Source: Kocuria turfanensis
GTDB taxonomy: Bacteria; Actinomycetota; Actinomycetes; Actinomycetales; Micrococcaceae
Assembly: GCF_001580365.1 (NCBI RefSeq)
Contig: NZ_CP014480.1
Location: 1,737,008 to 1,801,007 of the forward strand
Reading direction: 5' to 3'
DNA length: 64,000 bases
Made by a program: the position numbers and the translations under genes
Shown: positions 42,663 through 51,025 of the stretch, one piece after another
How the letters are laid out: each line of letters opens with the position of its first letter
Numbering within the stretch: position 1 is the stretch's first letter
The notes under the pieces: generated by a model
Database searches by the model: none
What the model saw: the letters and a program-made list of their open reading frames with translations, nothing else
Told to the model about the DNA's origin: nothing

Positions 42663-43610
42663 ATGGTGCAGTCGACGAAGACTCAGTGGAACAGGAAGCG
42701 CCGCGCCGCGGCGCTCGGGAGCGCGACGGCACTAGGCCTGCTGACCGCTTGCGGTGGTGCGGGGGAGGATGCCGGCAACACCTTGTCCCAGGCCCAGGAG
42801 TCGGGCAGTATCACCGTGGGCTTCGCCGGCGAGGCTCCCTACAGCTTCGAGGAGGGCGGCGAGCTGACCGGGGCAACCGTGGCGCTGCACCGTGAGATCT
42901 TCGGCGCGCTGGGGGTCGAGGAGCTCGAGGGCGTCAACACCGACTTCGGGTCGCTCATCCCCGGGCTCACGGCGGGCCGTTTCGACGCCGTCAGCGCCGG
43001 GATGTCCATCCTTCCCGAGCGGTGCGAGCAGGCGTCCTTCAGCAACCCCGAGTTCATGTACACGACCGCGCTCATGGTCGCCGAGGGCAATCCGTACGAG
43101 CTCCGGACGCTCGACGACGTGGCAGCCAACCCGGACGTGCAACTCGTCACGATGACCGGGGCCATCGAGTCCAGCTACGCCGATTCGCTGGGCATCGACA
43201 ACAACGAGGTGGCCGGTCCGCAGGACGGCATGGACGCCGTGGTCAACGGACGCGCGGACGTCTTCGCCCTGACCGGGATCTCGCTCAACTGGATGGCGGA
43301 CGGGAACCCCGACGCCCCGGTGGAGGTGACCGAGTCCTACGTCCAGGAGATCGACGGCGTTCCCCAGGTGGGCGCCGGCGGGACCGTGTTCCGCACCGAG
43401 GACGAGCAGTTGCTCGCGGCCTACAACGAGGAGCTCGAGAAGATCGTCAGTGACGAGGAGCGCTACTTGGAGATCATGGGAGACTTCGGGTTCACCGCGG
43501 CGGAGCGCCCGGACGGCTCCGTGACCACCGAGCAGCTGTGCGCCGGTGAGCTGGCGGAGGGCGAGACGCCGGAGGCTGCGCCCGCCGGGACCGAGGATTC
43601 CGAAGGCTAG
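42663..43610 (+). CDS. ehuB: Ectoine/hydroxyectoine ABC transporter, substrate-binding lipoprotein
   Basis: A 315-residue family 3 solute-binding protein. The signal sequence ends in a lipobox (LGLLTACGG, Cys at residue 30), so it is anchored to the outer face of the membrane. VGFAGEAPYSFEEGGELTGA, PGLTAGRFDAVSAGMSILPE and GPQDGMDAVVNGRADVFALT match EhuB-type binders of ectoine. The last 30 residues are acidic and Pro/Ala-rich. GGAGG precedes ATG 42663. It heads ehuBCDA. Other polar amino acids remain possible ligands. Codon choice is visibly less GC-biased than in flanking genes. Confidence 0.83.
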   Translation: MVQSTKTQWNRKRRAAALGSATALGLLTACGGAGEDAGNTLSQAQESGSITVGFAGEAPYSFEEGGELTGATVALHREIFGALGVEELEGVNTDFGSLIPGLTAGRFDAVSAGMSILPERCEQASFSNPEFMYTTALMVAEGNPYELRTLDDVAANPDVQLVTMTGAIESSYADSLGIDNNEVAGPQDGMDAVVNGRADVFALTGISLNWMADGNPDAPVEVTESYVQEIDGVPQVGAGGTVFRTEDEQLLAAYNEELEKIVSDEERYLEIMGDFGFTAAERPDGSVTTEQLCAGELAEGETPEAAPAGTEDSEG

Positions 43611-43614
43611 CCCC

Positions 43615-44346
43615 GTGCGGGAGAATCTCGCCGTCCTGTGGGACTTCTCGCCCCGGCTCGTCGACGGCGTGCTCGTCACCCTGCAGCTGACGCTGGGCGG
43701 GGCGCTCGGGGCGTTCGTCGTCGCGGTGGCCCTCGGCCTTGCCTCACGGTCGGAGGCCGCGCTCCTCAGAGGGACTGCTCGCGTGGTCGTGGAGTTCTTC
43801 CGCGGCACTTCCCTGCTGGTCCAGCTGTTCTGGCTGTTCTTCGTGCTGCCGCTGCTGGGGGTCCGTCTGGAGCCGATGACGGTCGGTGTCCTGGCCCTCG
43901 CCCTGAACTACGGCGCCTACGGTGCCGAAGTGGTCCGCGGCTCCATCGCCTCGGTGGACCGCGGTCAGTGGGAAGCCACGCACGCCCTGGGGATGTCGGG
44001 GATCCACCGGATGCGCCGGATCATCTTCCCTCAGGCGTGGGCGCTGATGATCCCCTCCCTGGCCAACCTTCTGATCCAGCTGCTCAAGGGGACCGCGGTG
44101 GTCAGCTTCATCACGCTGAGCGACCTCAACTTCCATGTCGTCCAGCTCAGACAGGCCACCGGGGATACCCTGTTCGCGTTCACGGTGGGCCTGCTCATCT
44201 ACTTCGTGCTCGCCTACCTGCTGAACCTGGGGATGAACGTCCTCGAGATCCGTGCGAAGAACTCCCTGGGGCGGGGCCCGTCCATGCGCGAGATCTGGCG
44301 GCCGACCCGGCCGGAGTCGGCCGAGGTGGGCGGTGGCACGCCGTGA
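43615..44346 (+). CDS. ehuC: Ectoine/hydroxyectoine ABC transporter permease
   Basis: A 243-residue HisM-type permease with five predicted helices. TLQLTLGGALGAFVVAVALG starts the conserved region, EFFRGTSLLVQLFWLFFVLP follows, and the EAA loop that contacts the ATPase is EATHALGMSGIHRMRRIIFP. The start is GTG 43615, 5 nt after the ehuB stop, with GAAGG upstream. The end overlaps ehuD as GTGA. With EhuD it forms the membrane pore. Confidence 0.85.
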   Translation: MRENLAVLWDFSPRLVDGVLVTLQLTLGGALGAFVVAVALGLASRSEAALLRGTARVVVEFFRGTSLLVQLFWLFFVLPLLGVRLEPMTVGVLALALNYGAYGAEVVRGSIASVDRGQWEATHALGMSGIHRMRRIIFPQAWALMIPSLANLLIQLLKGTAVVSFITLSDLNFHVVQLRQATGDTLFAFTVGLLIYFVLAYLLNLGMNVLEIRAKNSLGRGPSMREIWRPTRPESAEVGGGTP

Positions 44347-44984
44347 TCTGGAGCTGGGAGCGTGCGCTCGAGGCCCTGCCGCTGCTGCTGGAGGGCTTCA
44401 GGATCACGCTGCTGGCCACCGTGCTGGGCACGCTCATCGCCGCGGGGCTGGGCCTCGTCATCGCCGTGCTCAAGCGCGCGCTGCCCACTCCCCTGCGACA
44501 GATCGTCCACTGGGCCACCGAGTTCGTCCGGATGACCCCGCTCGTGGTGCAGCTGCTGTTCGTGTACTACCTGCTCACCGAGGTGTCCCCCCTGGTTATC
44601 GGTGTCGCGGTCATCGGCATCCACTACGCCACGTATATGGCCGAGAGCTATCGGGCGGGCATCGAGTCAGTGCCGAAGGGCCAGTGGGAGGCCGCTACGG
44701 CACTCTCCCTCCCTGCGTCCCGCACGTGGCGCGCGGTGGTCCTGCCGCAGGCCCTGCGTGCGACGATCCCCTCCCTGGGCAACTACGCGGTGGCCATGTT
44801 CAAGGACACGCCGTTCCTGTTCGCCATCTCCGTGGTGGAGCTCGTCACGTCCGCCCAGCAGTTCGGGGCCCGCAACTTCGCGTACACGGAGGCGTTCACG
44901 CTCGCCGGCCTGATCTTCCTGCTGGCCAGCTACCCCACCTCCGTCCTGATCCGCCGATTGGAGAAACGCCTTGCCCACTACTGA
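44343..44984 (+). CDS. ehuD: Ectoine/hydroxyectoine ABC transporter permease
   Basis: A 213-residue polar amino-acid-type permease, second half of the heterodimer. LEGFRITLLATVLGTLIAAG opens the domain; EFVRMTPLVVQLLFVYYLL and the EAA loop EAATALSLPASRTWRAVVLP are present. The start GTG 44343 overlaps the ehuC stop by 4 nt; its stop lies 14 nt inside ehuA. The tight overlaps indicate coupled translation of the importer. Confidence 0.85.
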   Translation: MIWSWERALEALPLLLEGFRITLLATVLGTLIAAGLGLVIAVLKRALPTPLRQIVHWATEFVRMTPLVVQLLFVYYLLTEVSPLVIGVAVIGIHYATYMAESYRAGIESVPKGQWEAATALSLPASRTWRAVVLPQALRATIPSLGNYAVAMFKDTPFLFAISVVELVTSAQQFGARNFAYTEAFTLAGLIFLLASYPTSVLIRRLEKRLAHY

Positions 44985-45816
44985 CCGTGAGGACGAGCTT
45001 CCCGAACAGCGCACCGCAGGCGACTCGACGCCTCCTGCGCCGGGGCGGGACCAGGTGCCGACCATCGAGTTCCGCGACGTCGTGAAGCGGTTCGGTGGCC
45101 ACACCGTGCTCGACGGACTCGACTTCAGCGTCGACCGCGGCGAGCGGGTCACGCTGATCGGCCCCAGTGGATCGGGCAAGACCACCATCCTGCGGCTTCT
45201 GATGACCTTGGAGGACCTGACGGACGGGTTCATCCTCGTGGGCGGCGAGCCCCTGACCCACGAGTTGCGCAACGGGCGGCGTGTGGAGGTGCCGGCCAAG
45301 CGGAAAAAGCAGATCACACGCCGGATCGGCATGGTCTTCCAGCAGTTCAACCTGTTCCCCAACATGAGCGTGCTGGAGAACGTCACCGAGGCCCCCGTGC
45401 ACGTGCTGGGGATGAAGAAGACCGAGGCGAAGGACAAGGCCATGGGCCTGCTGCGGCAAGTCGGGCTGGAGGAGAAGGCCGATGAGCACCCTTCGAGGCT
45501 GTCCGGCGGTCAGCAGCAGCGCGTCGCCATCGCCCGGGCCCTCGCGATGGACCCGGAGATCCTCCTGCTGGACGAGGTGACGTCCGCGCTGGACCCGGAG
45601 CTCGTGGACGACGTGCTCAACGTCCTGCGCGAGGTCGCGGACACGACGGACATCACCATGCTGATCGTGACCCACGAGATGCAGTTCGCCCGGGACGTGT
45701 CCCACCGGGTGCTGATGTTCGACGCCGGGCGCATCGTCGAGGACGGCGCTCCGGAGATGATCTTCACGGCACCGCGCAACGAGCGGACGAAGACGTTCCT
45801 GCGCGCGATCCTGTGA
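44971..45816 (+). CDS. ehuA: Ectoine/hydroxyectoine ABC transporter, ATP-binding protein
   Basis: A 281-residue ABC ATPase of the polar amino-acid group: Walker A GPSGSGKTT, Q-loop VFQQFNLFPNMSV, signature RLSGGQQQRVAIARAL, Walker B ILLLDEVTSALDPE and switch His in VTHEMQFARD. The N-terminal 30 residues are a polar extension. The start is TTG 44971, 7 nt after GGAG and 14 nt inside ehuD; no better start lies before the Walker A. It powers EhuCD. The stop codon lies in the left arm of a 20-bp-stem hairpin. Confidence 0.88.
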   Translation: MPTTDREDELPEQRTAGDSTPPAPGRDQVPTIEFRDVVKRFGGHTVLDGLDFSVDRGERVTLIGPSGSGKTTILRLLMTLEDLTDGFILVGGEPLTHELRNGRRVEVPAKRKKQITRRIGMVFQQFNLFPNMSVLENVTEAPVHVLGMKKTEAKDKAMGLLRQVGLEEKADEHPSRLSGGQQQRVAIARALAMDPEILLLDEVTSALDPELVDDVLNVLREVADTTDITMLIVTHEMQFARDVSHRVLMFDAGRIVEDGAPEMIFTAPRNERTKTFLRAIL

Positions 45817-45872
45817 GCGTCCGCTCCCGGGCGGGTACGGGCCGTCCGGGAACGCCCGGGAGCGGACGCTCA
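45814..45872. terminator. Bidirectional terminator with both stop codons in the arms
   Basis: Left arm TGAGCGTCCGCTCCCGGGCG (45814-45833) pairs perfectly with 45853-45872 across a 19-nt loop. The outermost three bases of each arm are the stop codons of ehuA (plus) and the VOC gene (minus). It is a strong hairpin in either transcript. Confidence 0.8.
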
Positions 45873-46286
45873 GAGGCGGTGCTCGGGCGGGATCAGCGGA
45901 CGACCGGCGCGAGCCCGCAGCTCCTGGACCACCCACGAGTTGCCGTCGGGATCGCTGAAGCCGAAGACCGTGCCACCGTCCCGCTCGTCGATCACCGTGA
46001 TCCCGCTGACCTCCACGCCCCGGGACAGCAGCTCCTCCCGGGCCGCCCGGGCGTCCGCGACCACCAGCTGGAGCCCCCGCAGGGACCCGGGGGCCATCTC
46101 CCGGTGGGCGGGGAGGTTGCCCACCACGATCGAGCAGCCGGACCCGGGCGGGGTCAGCTGGGCGATGTCCATCTGCTCGGTGGTGGTGTGGTGGTCGAGG
46201 TGGAAGCCGACCTGGTCCCGGTAGAACTCCACGGCCCGGTCGACGTCGCGCACCGGCACCAGCACCACCTCGAGGGTCCAGTCCAC
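45870..46286 (-). CDS. VOC (glyoxalase-like) family protein
   Basis: A 138-residue VOC protein. LEVVLVPVRDVDRAVEFYRD is the first module, LQLVVADARAAREELLSRG the second, and VFGFSDPDGNSWVVQEL the metal/pocket strand. The sequence HLDHHTTTEQMDIAQLTPPG is typical of uncharacterised glyoxalase-like proteins in actinobacteria. GTG 46286 follows GGGAGG by 6 nt. It lies 2 nt downstream of an ArsR-SRPBCC fusion gene and is probably cotranscribed; such trios often respond to small hydrophobic or electrophilic compounds, which is an inference. Confidence 0.82.
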   Translation of the reverse strand: MDWTLEVVLVPVRDVDRAVEFYRDQVGFHLDHHTTTEQMDIAQLTPPGSGCSIVVGNLPAHREMAPGSLRGLQLVVADARAAREELLSRGVEVSGITVIDERDGGTVFGFSDPDGNSWVVQELRARAGRPLIPPEHRL

Positions 46287-46288
46287 GC

Positions 46289-47155
46289 TCAGCCTCCCTG
46301 TCCGCCGAGCAGCCCGGCCAGCAGCTCCTCGAGCCGCTCGTAGCCCTCGGCCATGCCCTTCTCCATGCCGGAGCCGACCATCCCGTCGCGGGCCTCCTGC
46401 GAGGCGTGGACGGTGTGCCCGCGCAGCCGGCACCGGCCGCCGCCCAGGTCCTCGAAGCGCAGGTACTCGAGGTCGACCGCGTCGGGCCAGCCCTCGTACT
46501 CGAAGGTCTGGACGACCAGCTCGTTCTCGCGCACCGTGTGGAAGACGCCGCGGAAGGCGTGCTCCTCGGCGCTGTCCTCGCCGCGCTGGACGAAGCGGTA
46601 GGCGCCGCCGGCGCGGAACTCGAAGCCGTCGATCCGGGTCCGCAGCCCGCGCGGGCCGATCCACTGCCGGAACAGCTCGGGGTCGGCGTGGGCGCGGTAG
46701 ACCTCCGCTACGGGGAAGTCGAAGTCCCGCTCGAAGTCGATGTACGGCACGTCGTCGGGGACGGTCAGGTACAGGGCGTGTCCCATGGTGGGCTCCTCCC
46801 GGTGCGCGCCGCGGGGTGCGGCGCGGGTGTCGAGCACGGCGTCGAGGCGGCGGAACTGCTCCTCCCGGACCAGCCGGTACCGGTCGATCCAGGCGGTGAG
46901 CGCCTCCAGCCGTGCGGGGTCCAGGTGGACGGGCCGCCGCTGGGCGTCACGGGTGCGCGTGACGAGCTGCGCCTGCTCGAGGACCTGGATGTGCTTCGAG
47001 ACCGCCTGCTTGGAGATCGCGAAGGGTTCCGCCAGTTCGGTGACCGTGGCCGGGCCCCGGCTGAGCCGGGCGACGATCCGCCGCCGGACCGGGTCGGCGA
47101 GGGCCAGGAAGGCCCGGTCGAGCAGGTCGTCGTCGGGATCCACGGTATTTGTCAA
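46289..47155 (-). CDS. ArsR-type regulator fused to an SRPBCC (AHSA1) domain
   Basis: A 288-residue fusion. Residues 1-100 are an ArsR winged helix (FLALADPVRRRIVARL, EPFAISKQAVSKHIQVLEQA) without an evident metal-binding cysteine motif. Residues 125-288 are an SRPBCC/AHSA1 ligand-binding fold (FDFPVAEVYRAHADPELFRQ, WIGPRGLRTRIDGFEFRAGG). These are usually two neighbouring genes. The join contains a GGGAGGAG binding site 4 nt before an in-frame ATG (46786), so the SRPBCC part might also be made alone. The start is TTG 47155 with AAGGAA upstream. A palindrome just before the gene (47164-47187) is the likely self-operator. Confidence 0.82.
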   Translation of the reverse strand: MTNTVDPDDDLLDRAFLALADPVRRRIVARLSRGPATVTELAEPFAISKQAVSKHIQVLEQAQLVTRTRDAQRRPVHLDPARLEALTAWIDRYRLVREEQFRRLDAVLDTRAAPRGAHREEPTMGHALYLTVPDDVPYIDFERDFDFPVAEVYRAHADPELFRQWIGPRGLRTRIDGFEFRAGGAYRFVQRGEDSAEEHAFRGVFHTVRENELVVQTFEYEGWPDAVDLEYLRFEDLGGGRCRLRGHTVHASQEARDGMVGSGMEKGMAEGYERLEELLAGLLGGQGG

Positions 47156-47163
47156 CGCATTCC

Positions 47164-47187
47164 TTGATCAACCTGTTGGTTGTTCAA
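47164..47187. promoter_or_regulatory. Candidate ArsR operator
   Basis: TTGATCAACC-TGTT-GGTTGTTCAA is a 24-bp dyad with 9 of 10 arm positions matched (inner part CAACC-TGTT-GGTTG). It lies 9 nt upstream of the ArsR-SRPBCC start codon, and is conspicuously AT-rich for this genome. The position suits repression of the regulator's own transcript. Confidence 0.6.
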
Positions 47188-47189
47188 GG

Positions 47190-48587
47190 CTACGCCCGGT
47201 GAGCCGGTGCGGCCACTCCCGAGACCGGATCGTGACGCTCGTCCGCCCCCTTCCCCGGGGCCGCGGGCTCGCTCCGCTCCGCGGCGTCGGGGGCGTCCGG
47301 CGCCGGGCGCGGCAGGGCGGCGGCGGCCAGGCACGCGGCGGTCACGACGGCGAGCGCGGCGGGCACCCCGCGGTTGACGAAGAACGCGTGGATCTGGGAG
47401 TGGTTGCTGAGCACGGTGTACCAGAGGGGCACCGCGGCCGCGGGCAGGGCCAGCACCAGGGCGACCGCCCAGCGGGACGGCCCGCCGCGCCGGTGGGCCA
47501 GGACCAGGCCCGCGGCCGCCGCCAGCAGGCAGCCGGCGAGCACGAGCTCCGCGGTGGGCACCCTGGTCCACCAGTAGTCGATGTTGGCGCGCACCCCCGC
47601 GCCGAAGGACTCCGCGACCCCCGCGTGGTCCCCGCCGGTCCGGTTCCCCACGTTGCGGCGGACCACCTCCACGGTGGCCGGGACGCCCAGGAAGGCGCCG
47701 GCGATCACCCACCGGGCCGCCCAGGTGACGGCGAAGGCCACGGGCCAGACCGCCCCGGCCAGGAGCACCGCCACGAACGTGGCCCTCAGCTCGCGGCGGT
47801 GGAACCACGTCACCGCGCCCACGGCGAAGGCGGACATCGCCCACGGGACGGCGGGCGTGGTCAGGAGGTCGACGAAGCAGAAGAGCGCGGCGCCCAGGGC
47901 GGCGCCCGCGCAGCCCAGCCGGGGCGAGCGGCCGGCCCCGAGCGTGGCGAGGACCACGGACAGGAAGATGAAGGCGATGGAGATCGACTGGCTGAAGGAG
48001 GTCGAGGGGGTGGACAGCAGGTTGGTCCCCGCGACGTAGGGCAGCACGAGGGCCAGTCCCACGGCGGTGGAGGTCCGGGCGCGCAGCGCGAGGAACGCCC
48101 CGGCCAGGGCGAGCACCATGAGGGTGCCCGAGACGATCCGCAACCCCTCCAGTCCGGCCACGGCCAGCACGGGGCGGGTGAGCACCGTGTAGCCGGCCCA
48201 GTACTTGAAGTAGTCGTTGTCCTCGAGCACGGCTCCCTCGGCGATGGCCCGGAGCTGCTCCGGCCCGCCGCCGCAGGTGGCGAGCCGGGGCATCCGGACG
48301 GCCCGGCTGAACGCCGACTCCTCCGGGGACGCACCCAGGCCCGTGCCCGCGACCACGCACTCGGTGAAGGTGTCCGCCGGGGTGCCCATCCGGTCGACCG
48401 TGCCGTGCGGGCCGTAGGTGCCGTCCTCGACCGCGGCGAGGAGGTGCTCGACGACGGGCCGGTCCGGCACGGCCTGGCCCACCACCAGCAGCCCGAACAG
48501 GGCGAACTGCAGGACCACCAGCATGCCCAGGCCCTGGAGCCAGGGGCGCAGCGGGGCCAGGCGGCCGCCGGTGTCCGCCGCGGTCAC
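47190..48587 (-). CDS. Polytopic membrane protein, unknown (GT-C-like)
   Basis: A 465-residue protein with about ten predicted helices. After helix 1 (LGMLVVLQFALFGLLVVGQ) comes a large outer loop of about 100 residues (TECVVAGTGLGASPEESAF, LATCGGGPEQLRAIAEG, DNDYFKYWAGYTVLTRP), a layout shared with GT-C glycosyltransferases and related envelope proteins. I do not recognise a named family. Two cysteines in the loop could pair. The start GTG 48587 overlaps the stop of the glycosyltransferase gene as GTGA, so the two are coupled and may act on the same polyprenyl-linked sugar, an inference. Confidence 0.7.
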   Translation of the reverse strand: MTAADTGGRLAPLRPWLQGLGMLVVLQFALFGLLVVGQAVPDRPVVEHLLAAVEDGTYGPHGTVDRMGTPADTFTECVVAGTGLGASPEESAFSRAVRMPRLATCGGGPEQLRAIAEGAVLEDNDYFKYWAGYTVLTRPVLAVAGLEGLRIVSGTLMVLALAGAFLALRARTSTAVGLALVLPYVAGTNLLSTPSTSFSQSISIAFIFLSVVLATLGAGRSPRLGCAGAALGAALFCFVDLLTTPAVPWAMSAFAVGAVTWFHRRELRATFVAVLLAGAVWPVAFAVTWAARWVIAGAFLGVPATVEVVRRNVGNRTGGDHAGVAESFGAGVRANIDYWWTRVPTAELVLAGCLLAAAAGLVLAHRRGGPSRWAVALVLALPAAAVPLWYTVLSNHSQIHAFFVNRGVPAALAVVTAACLAAAALPRPAPDAPDAAERSEPAAPGKGADERHDPVSGVAAPAHRA

Positions 48588-49576
48588 CGGGCCCACCGGC
48601 GCTCCTGCGCGGCGGGCGGAACGGGACGGTCCGCCCCGGCCCCGCCGCTCCACGGCGGGGCCGGCTGGCACAGGTAGAACAGCCGGGAGGTCTCCCGGCG
48701 GATCCTGGCCTGCCCGTGCAGCAGGACGCCCATCAGCAGGAACACCCCGGCCAGGAGCACGAGGGAGGCGGCCAGGAACGCCGTCGGGAAGCGGGGCACG
48801 AGCCCGGTGCCCGCGAACTCCACCACCACGGGCAGGCCCAGGACCAGGCCCAGCAGGAACAGTGCGCACGAGACGGCGCCGGTGACGAGGAAGGGCCGTT
48901 CCTGGAAGAGCAGCTGGGCGAAGATGCCCAGGATCCGGAAGCCGTCGTGGTAGGTCCGCAGCTTGCTCTCGCTGCCCTCGGCCCGGTCGCGGAAGCCCAC
49001 CTCCACCTCGGTCTGCGGCACGCGGGCGTTGACGGAGTGCACGGTCAGCTCGGTCTCGATCTCGAACTCCCGGGACAGCGCCGGGAAGGACTTCACGAAG
49101 CGCCGCGAGAAGACCCGGTAGCCGCTGAGCATGTCGGTGACCTGCCGGCGGAAGGCGAAGGTGACGAGGGTGTTGAAGAACCGGTTGCCGGACTCGTGGC
49201 CGGCCCGGTAGGCGGTGCCGCTGACCTGGCGGCGCACCCCGAGCACGTGGTCGTAGGGACCTGCCAGCAGGGTGTCGATCATCCGGGGCGCGTCGGCGAC
49301 GTCGTAGGTGTCGTCGCCGTCGATGAGCAGGTAGACGTCGGCGTCGAGGTCCGCGAAGGCCCGCCGCACCACGTTGCCCTTCCCCTTATCCTCCTCGCGC
49401 CGCACGTGCGCGCCGGCCCGCCGGGCCGCCTCGGCGGTGCCGTCGGTCGAGCAGTTGTCGTAGACGTGGACCTCGATGCCGGGGACCGTGGCGAGCAGGT
49501 CGGTGACGACCTTCGCGATCGCGGCCTCCTCGTTGTGGCACGGGACGACCGCCACGATGCGGGGCGAACTGGGCAT
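48584..49576 (-). CDS. GT2-family glycosyltransferase with C-terminal membrane helices
   Basis: A 330-residue GT-A enzyme resembling polyprenyl-phosphate glycosyltransferases. VAVVPCHNEEAAIAKVV binds the nucleotide; NCSTDGTAEAARRAG follows; LLIDGDDTYD carries the DxD metal motif; SGYRVFSRRFVKSFP and ETELTVHSV form the acceptor site. Two C-terminal helices (CALFLLGLVLGLPVVVEF and AFLAASLVLLAGVFLLMGVL) anchor it. ATG 49576 follows AGGAACGAG. CATAAT just upstream of the gene (minus strand, 49618-49613) could be the -10 box. It is coupled to the membrane protein downstream. Confidence 0.87.
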   Translation of the reverse strand: MPSSPRIVAVVPCHNEEAAIAKVVTDLLATVPGIEVHVYDNCSTDGTAEAARRAGAHVRREEDKGKGNVVRRAFADLDADVYLLIDGDDTYDVADAPRMIDTLLAGPYDHVLGVRRQVSGTAYRAGHESGNRFFNTLVTFAFRRQVTDMLSGYRVFSRRFVKSFPALSREFEIETELTVHSVNARVPQTEVEVGFRDRAEGSESKLRTYHDGFRILGIFAQLLFQERPFLVTGAVSCALFLLGLVLGLPVVVEFAGTGLVPRFPTAFLAASLVLLAGVFLLMGVLLHGQARIRRETSRLFYLCQPAPPWSGGAGADRPVPPAAQERRWAR

Positions 49577-49807
49577 GGATTCTCGTTCCTGGGGTCGTGG
49601 CGGCGGGGCACGTTCATTATGACCGCGGGCGGGCACCGTGCGAACCGGTCCGCAGCGGTGGCACTGCGCGGCGCCGCCGCGGGTCGCGCGACGTCCGGTG
49701 TCGATGTTGCGCCGCGTGACGCGCCCGCCGTCACAGTCGGCGCACCGGCGTCTTCTGCGCCGCCGGACTTGGCACCCGCCCGGGCACCCGCTGGAATGGG
49801 TCCTGCA

Positions 49808-49907
49808 TCTATCCAGAGCGGCCGAGAGACCTGGCTCGTCGACGCCGCAGCAACCATCCGCAGCCCCACGGGGGCCGCGGAACGGTGCTCCCGCCAGGAC
49901 CGATGGA
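49808..49907 (+). ncRNA. SAM-I (S-box) riboswitch upstream of metF-metE
   Basis: The same architecture as the element at 8499-8598: P1 TCTATC (49808-49813) with GATGGA (49902-49907, two G-U pairs allowed), P2 GCGGC/GCCGC enclosing CCTGGC, the AGCAACC and GGTGCT junctions, and GCCAGG for the pseudoknot. Core positions are almost identical to the first copy while the P3 arm differs. The metF start is 71 nt downstream of the aptamer, so an expression platform fits in between. Confidence 0.92.
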
Positions 49908-49977
49908 GCTGTCGCAGCCTCCCGGGTCCGCCCCGGGACGGCCGGCGCCCTCCCTCGGGGTGACCCCAGGAGGTTCT

Positions 49978-50901
49978 GTGAGACGACCACCCGACCGGAC
50001 GGCGCCACCGCCGGCCCTGTCCTACGAACTCTATCCACCGCGCTGCGCGGCGAGCGCCGAGACGCTGCTGCGGACCATCGAGGAGCTGGAGCCCACCCGC
50101 CCCGACCACGTCGCTGTCACCTACAGCGGGGACGCCCCGCGGCGGGCCGGGTCACTGGCGCTGCTGGACCACCTCCTGGCCCGCACCGGCCTGCGGCCCC
50201 TGGCGCACCTCACGTGCGTGGGCAGCACGCGGGCCGAGCTGGAGGAGACCGTCACCTCCCTGCTCCACCGCGGGGTCCGGGGCGTCCTGGCCCTGCGCGG
50301 GGACCTGGAGCCGGGCGCGGAGCCCGGCGAGCTGGCCCACGCCGGGGACCTGGTGGAGCTCGTGCGCGAGGTCGAGCAGCGCCACACCGCGTCCCTCGCC
50401 GCCGGACGGCTCGCCGTGGGCGTGGCCGCCTACCCGACCCGGCACCCCGAGTCGCCGTCCTTCCGGCACGACATCGAGGTGCTGCTGGCCAAGCAGCGCG
50501 CCGGGGCGGACTTCGCGATCACGCAGGTCTACTTCCGCCCGCAGCGCTACGAGCGCCTCGTGGTCGCCGCCCGGGCCGCCGGGGTGACGATCCCGATCGT
50601 GCCGGGGATCATGCCCGTCACGGAGCCGCGGCGGCTGGCCACGCTCTGCCGGCTCGCGGGGCTCCGGCCCCACCCGGGCCTGGCCGCGGCCCTGGAGGAT
50701 GCCTCCGGCCCCGCCGAGCGGCACCGGGCGGGCGTGGCCTTCGCGACCCGCCTCGCCCGCGCGGCCCTCGACGCCGGGGCGCCCGGGCTGCACCTCTACA
50801 CCTTCAACGAGCACCGGGCCGCCCTGGACCTGCTGGAGCGCGTGGACCTGCCGCGCGTGCCCCACCAGCCGGCCGCACTGCCGGATCTGCTGCCCGCCTG
50901 A
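49978..50901 (+). CDS. metF: Methylenetetrahydrofolate reductase
   Basis: A 307-residue MetF. ALSYELYPPRCAASAETLL has the conserved Glu of the N-terminus, VLALRGDLEPG the FAD region, KQRAGADFAITQVYFRPQRY and PIVPGIMPVTEPRRL the substrate site, and GAPGLHLYTFNEHRAALDLL the C-terminus. It makes 5-methyltetrahydrofolate for the MetE encoded next. GTG 49978 has AGGAGG 4 nt upstream. It is 124 nt ahead of metE; the gap is a pyrimidine-rich unstructured stretch. The operon sits behind a SAM-I riboswitch. Confidence 0.93.
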   Translation: MRRPPDRTAPPPALSYELYPPRCAASAETLLRTIEELEPTRPDHVAVTYSGDAPRRAGSLALLDHLLARTGLRPLAHLTCVGSTRAELEETVTSLLHRGVRGVLALRGDLEPGAEPGELAHAGDLVELVREVEQRHTASLAAGRLAVGVAAYPTRHPESPSFRHDIEVLLAKQRAGADFAITQVYFRPQRYERLVVAARAAGVTIPIVPGIMPVTEPRRLATLCRLAGLRPHPGLAAALEDASGPAERHRAGVAFATRLARAALDAGAPGLHLYTFNEHRAALDLLERVDLPRVPHQPAALPDLLPA

Positions 50902-51025
50902 GCAGCCAGGGACGCCGTCCGGCCCGGCCGCCCCTCGTGGCCCGGGCCCCGTCCCGCACCTCGTCCCCGACCTCTGCCCGACCCCTTTCCCGGACCTCTT
51001 CCCAGACCTGCTGAGGAGCACACCC

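Noticed and set aside
50902..51012. Possible regulatory RNA between metF and metE
   Set aside because: The stretch is pyrimidine-rich with imperfect short repeats and no stable stem; it looks like an unstructured linker.
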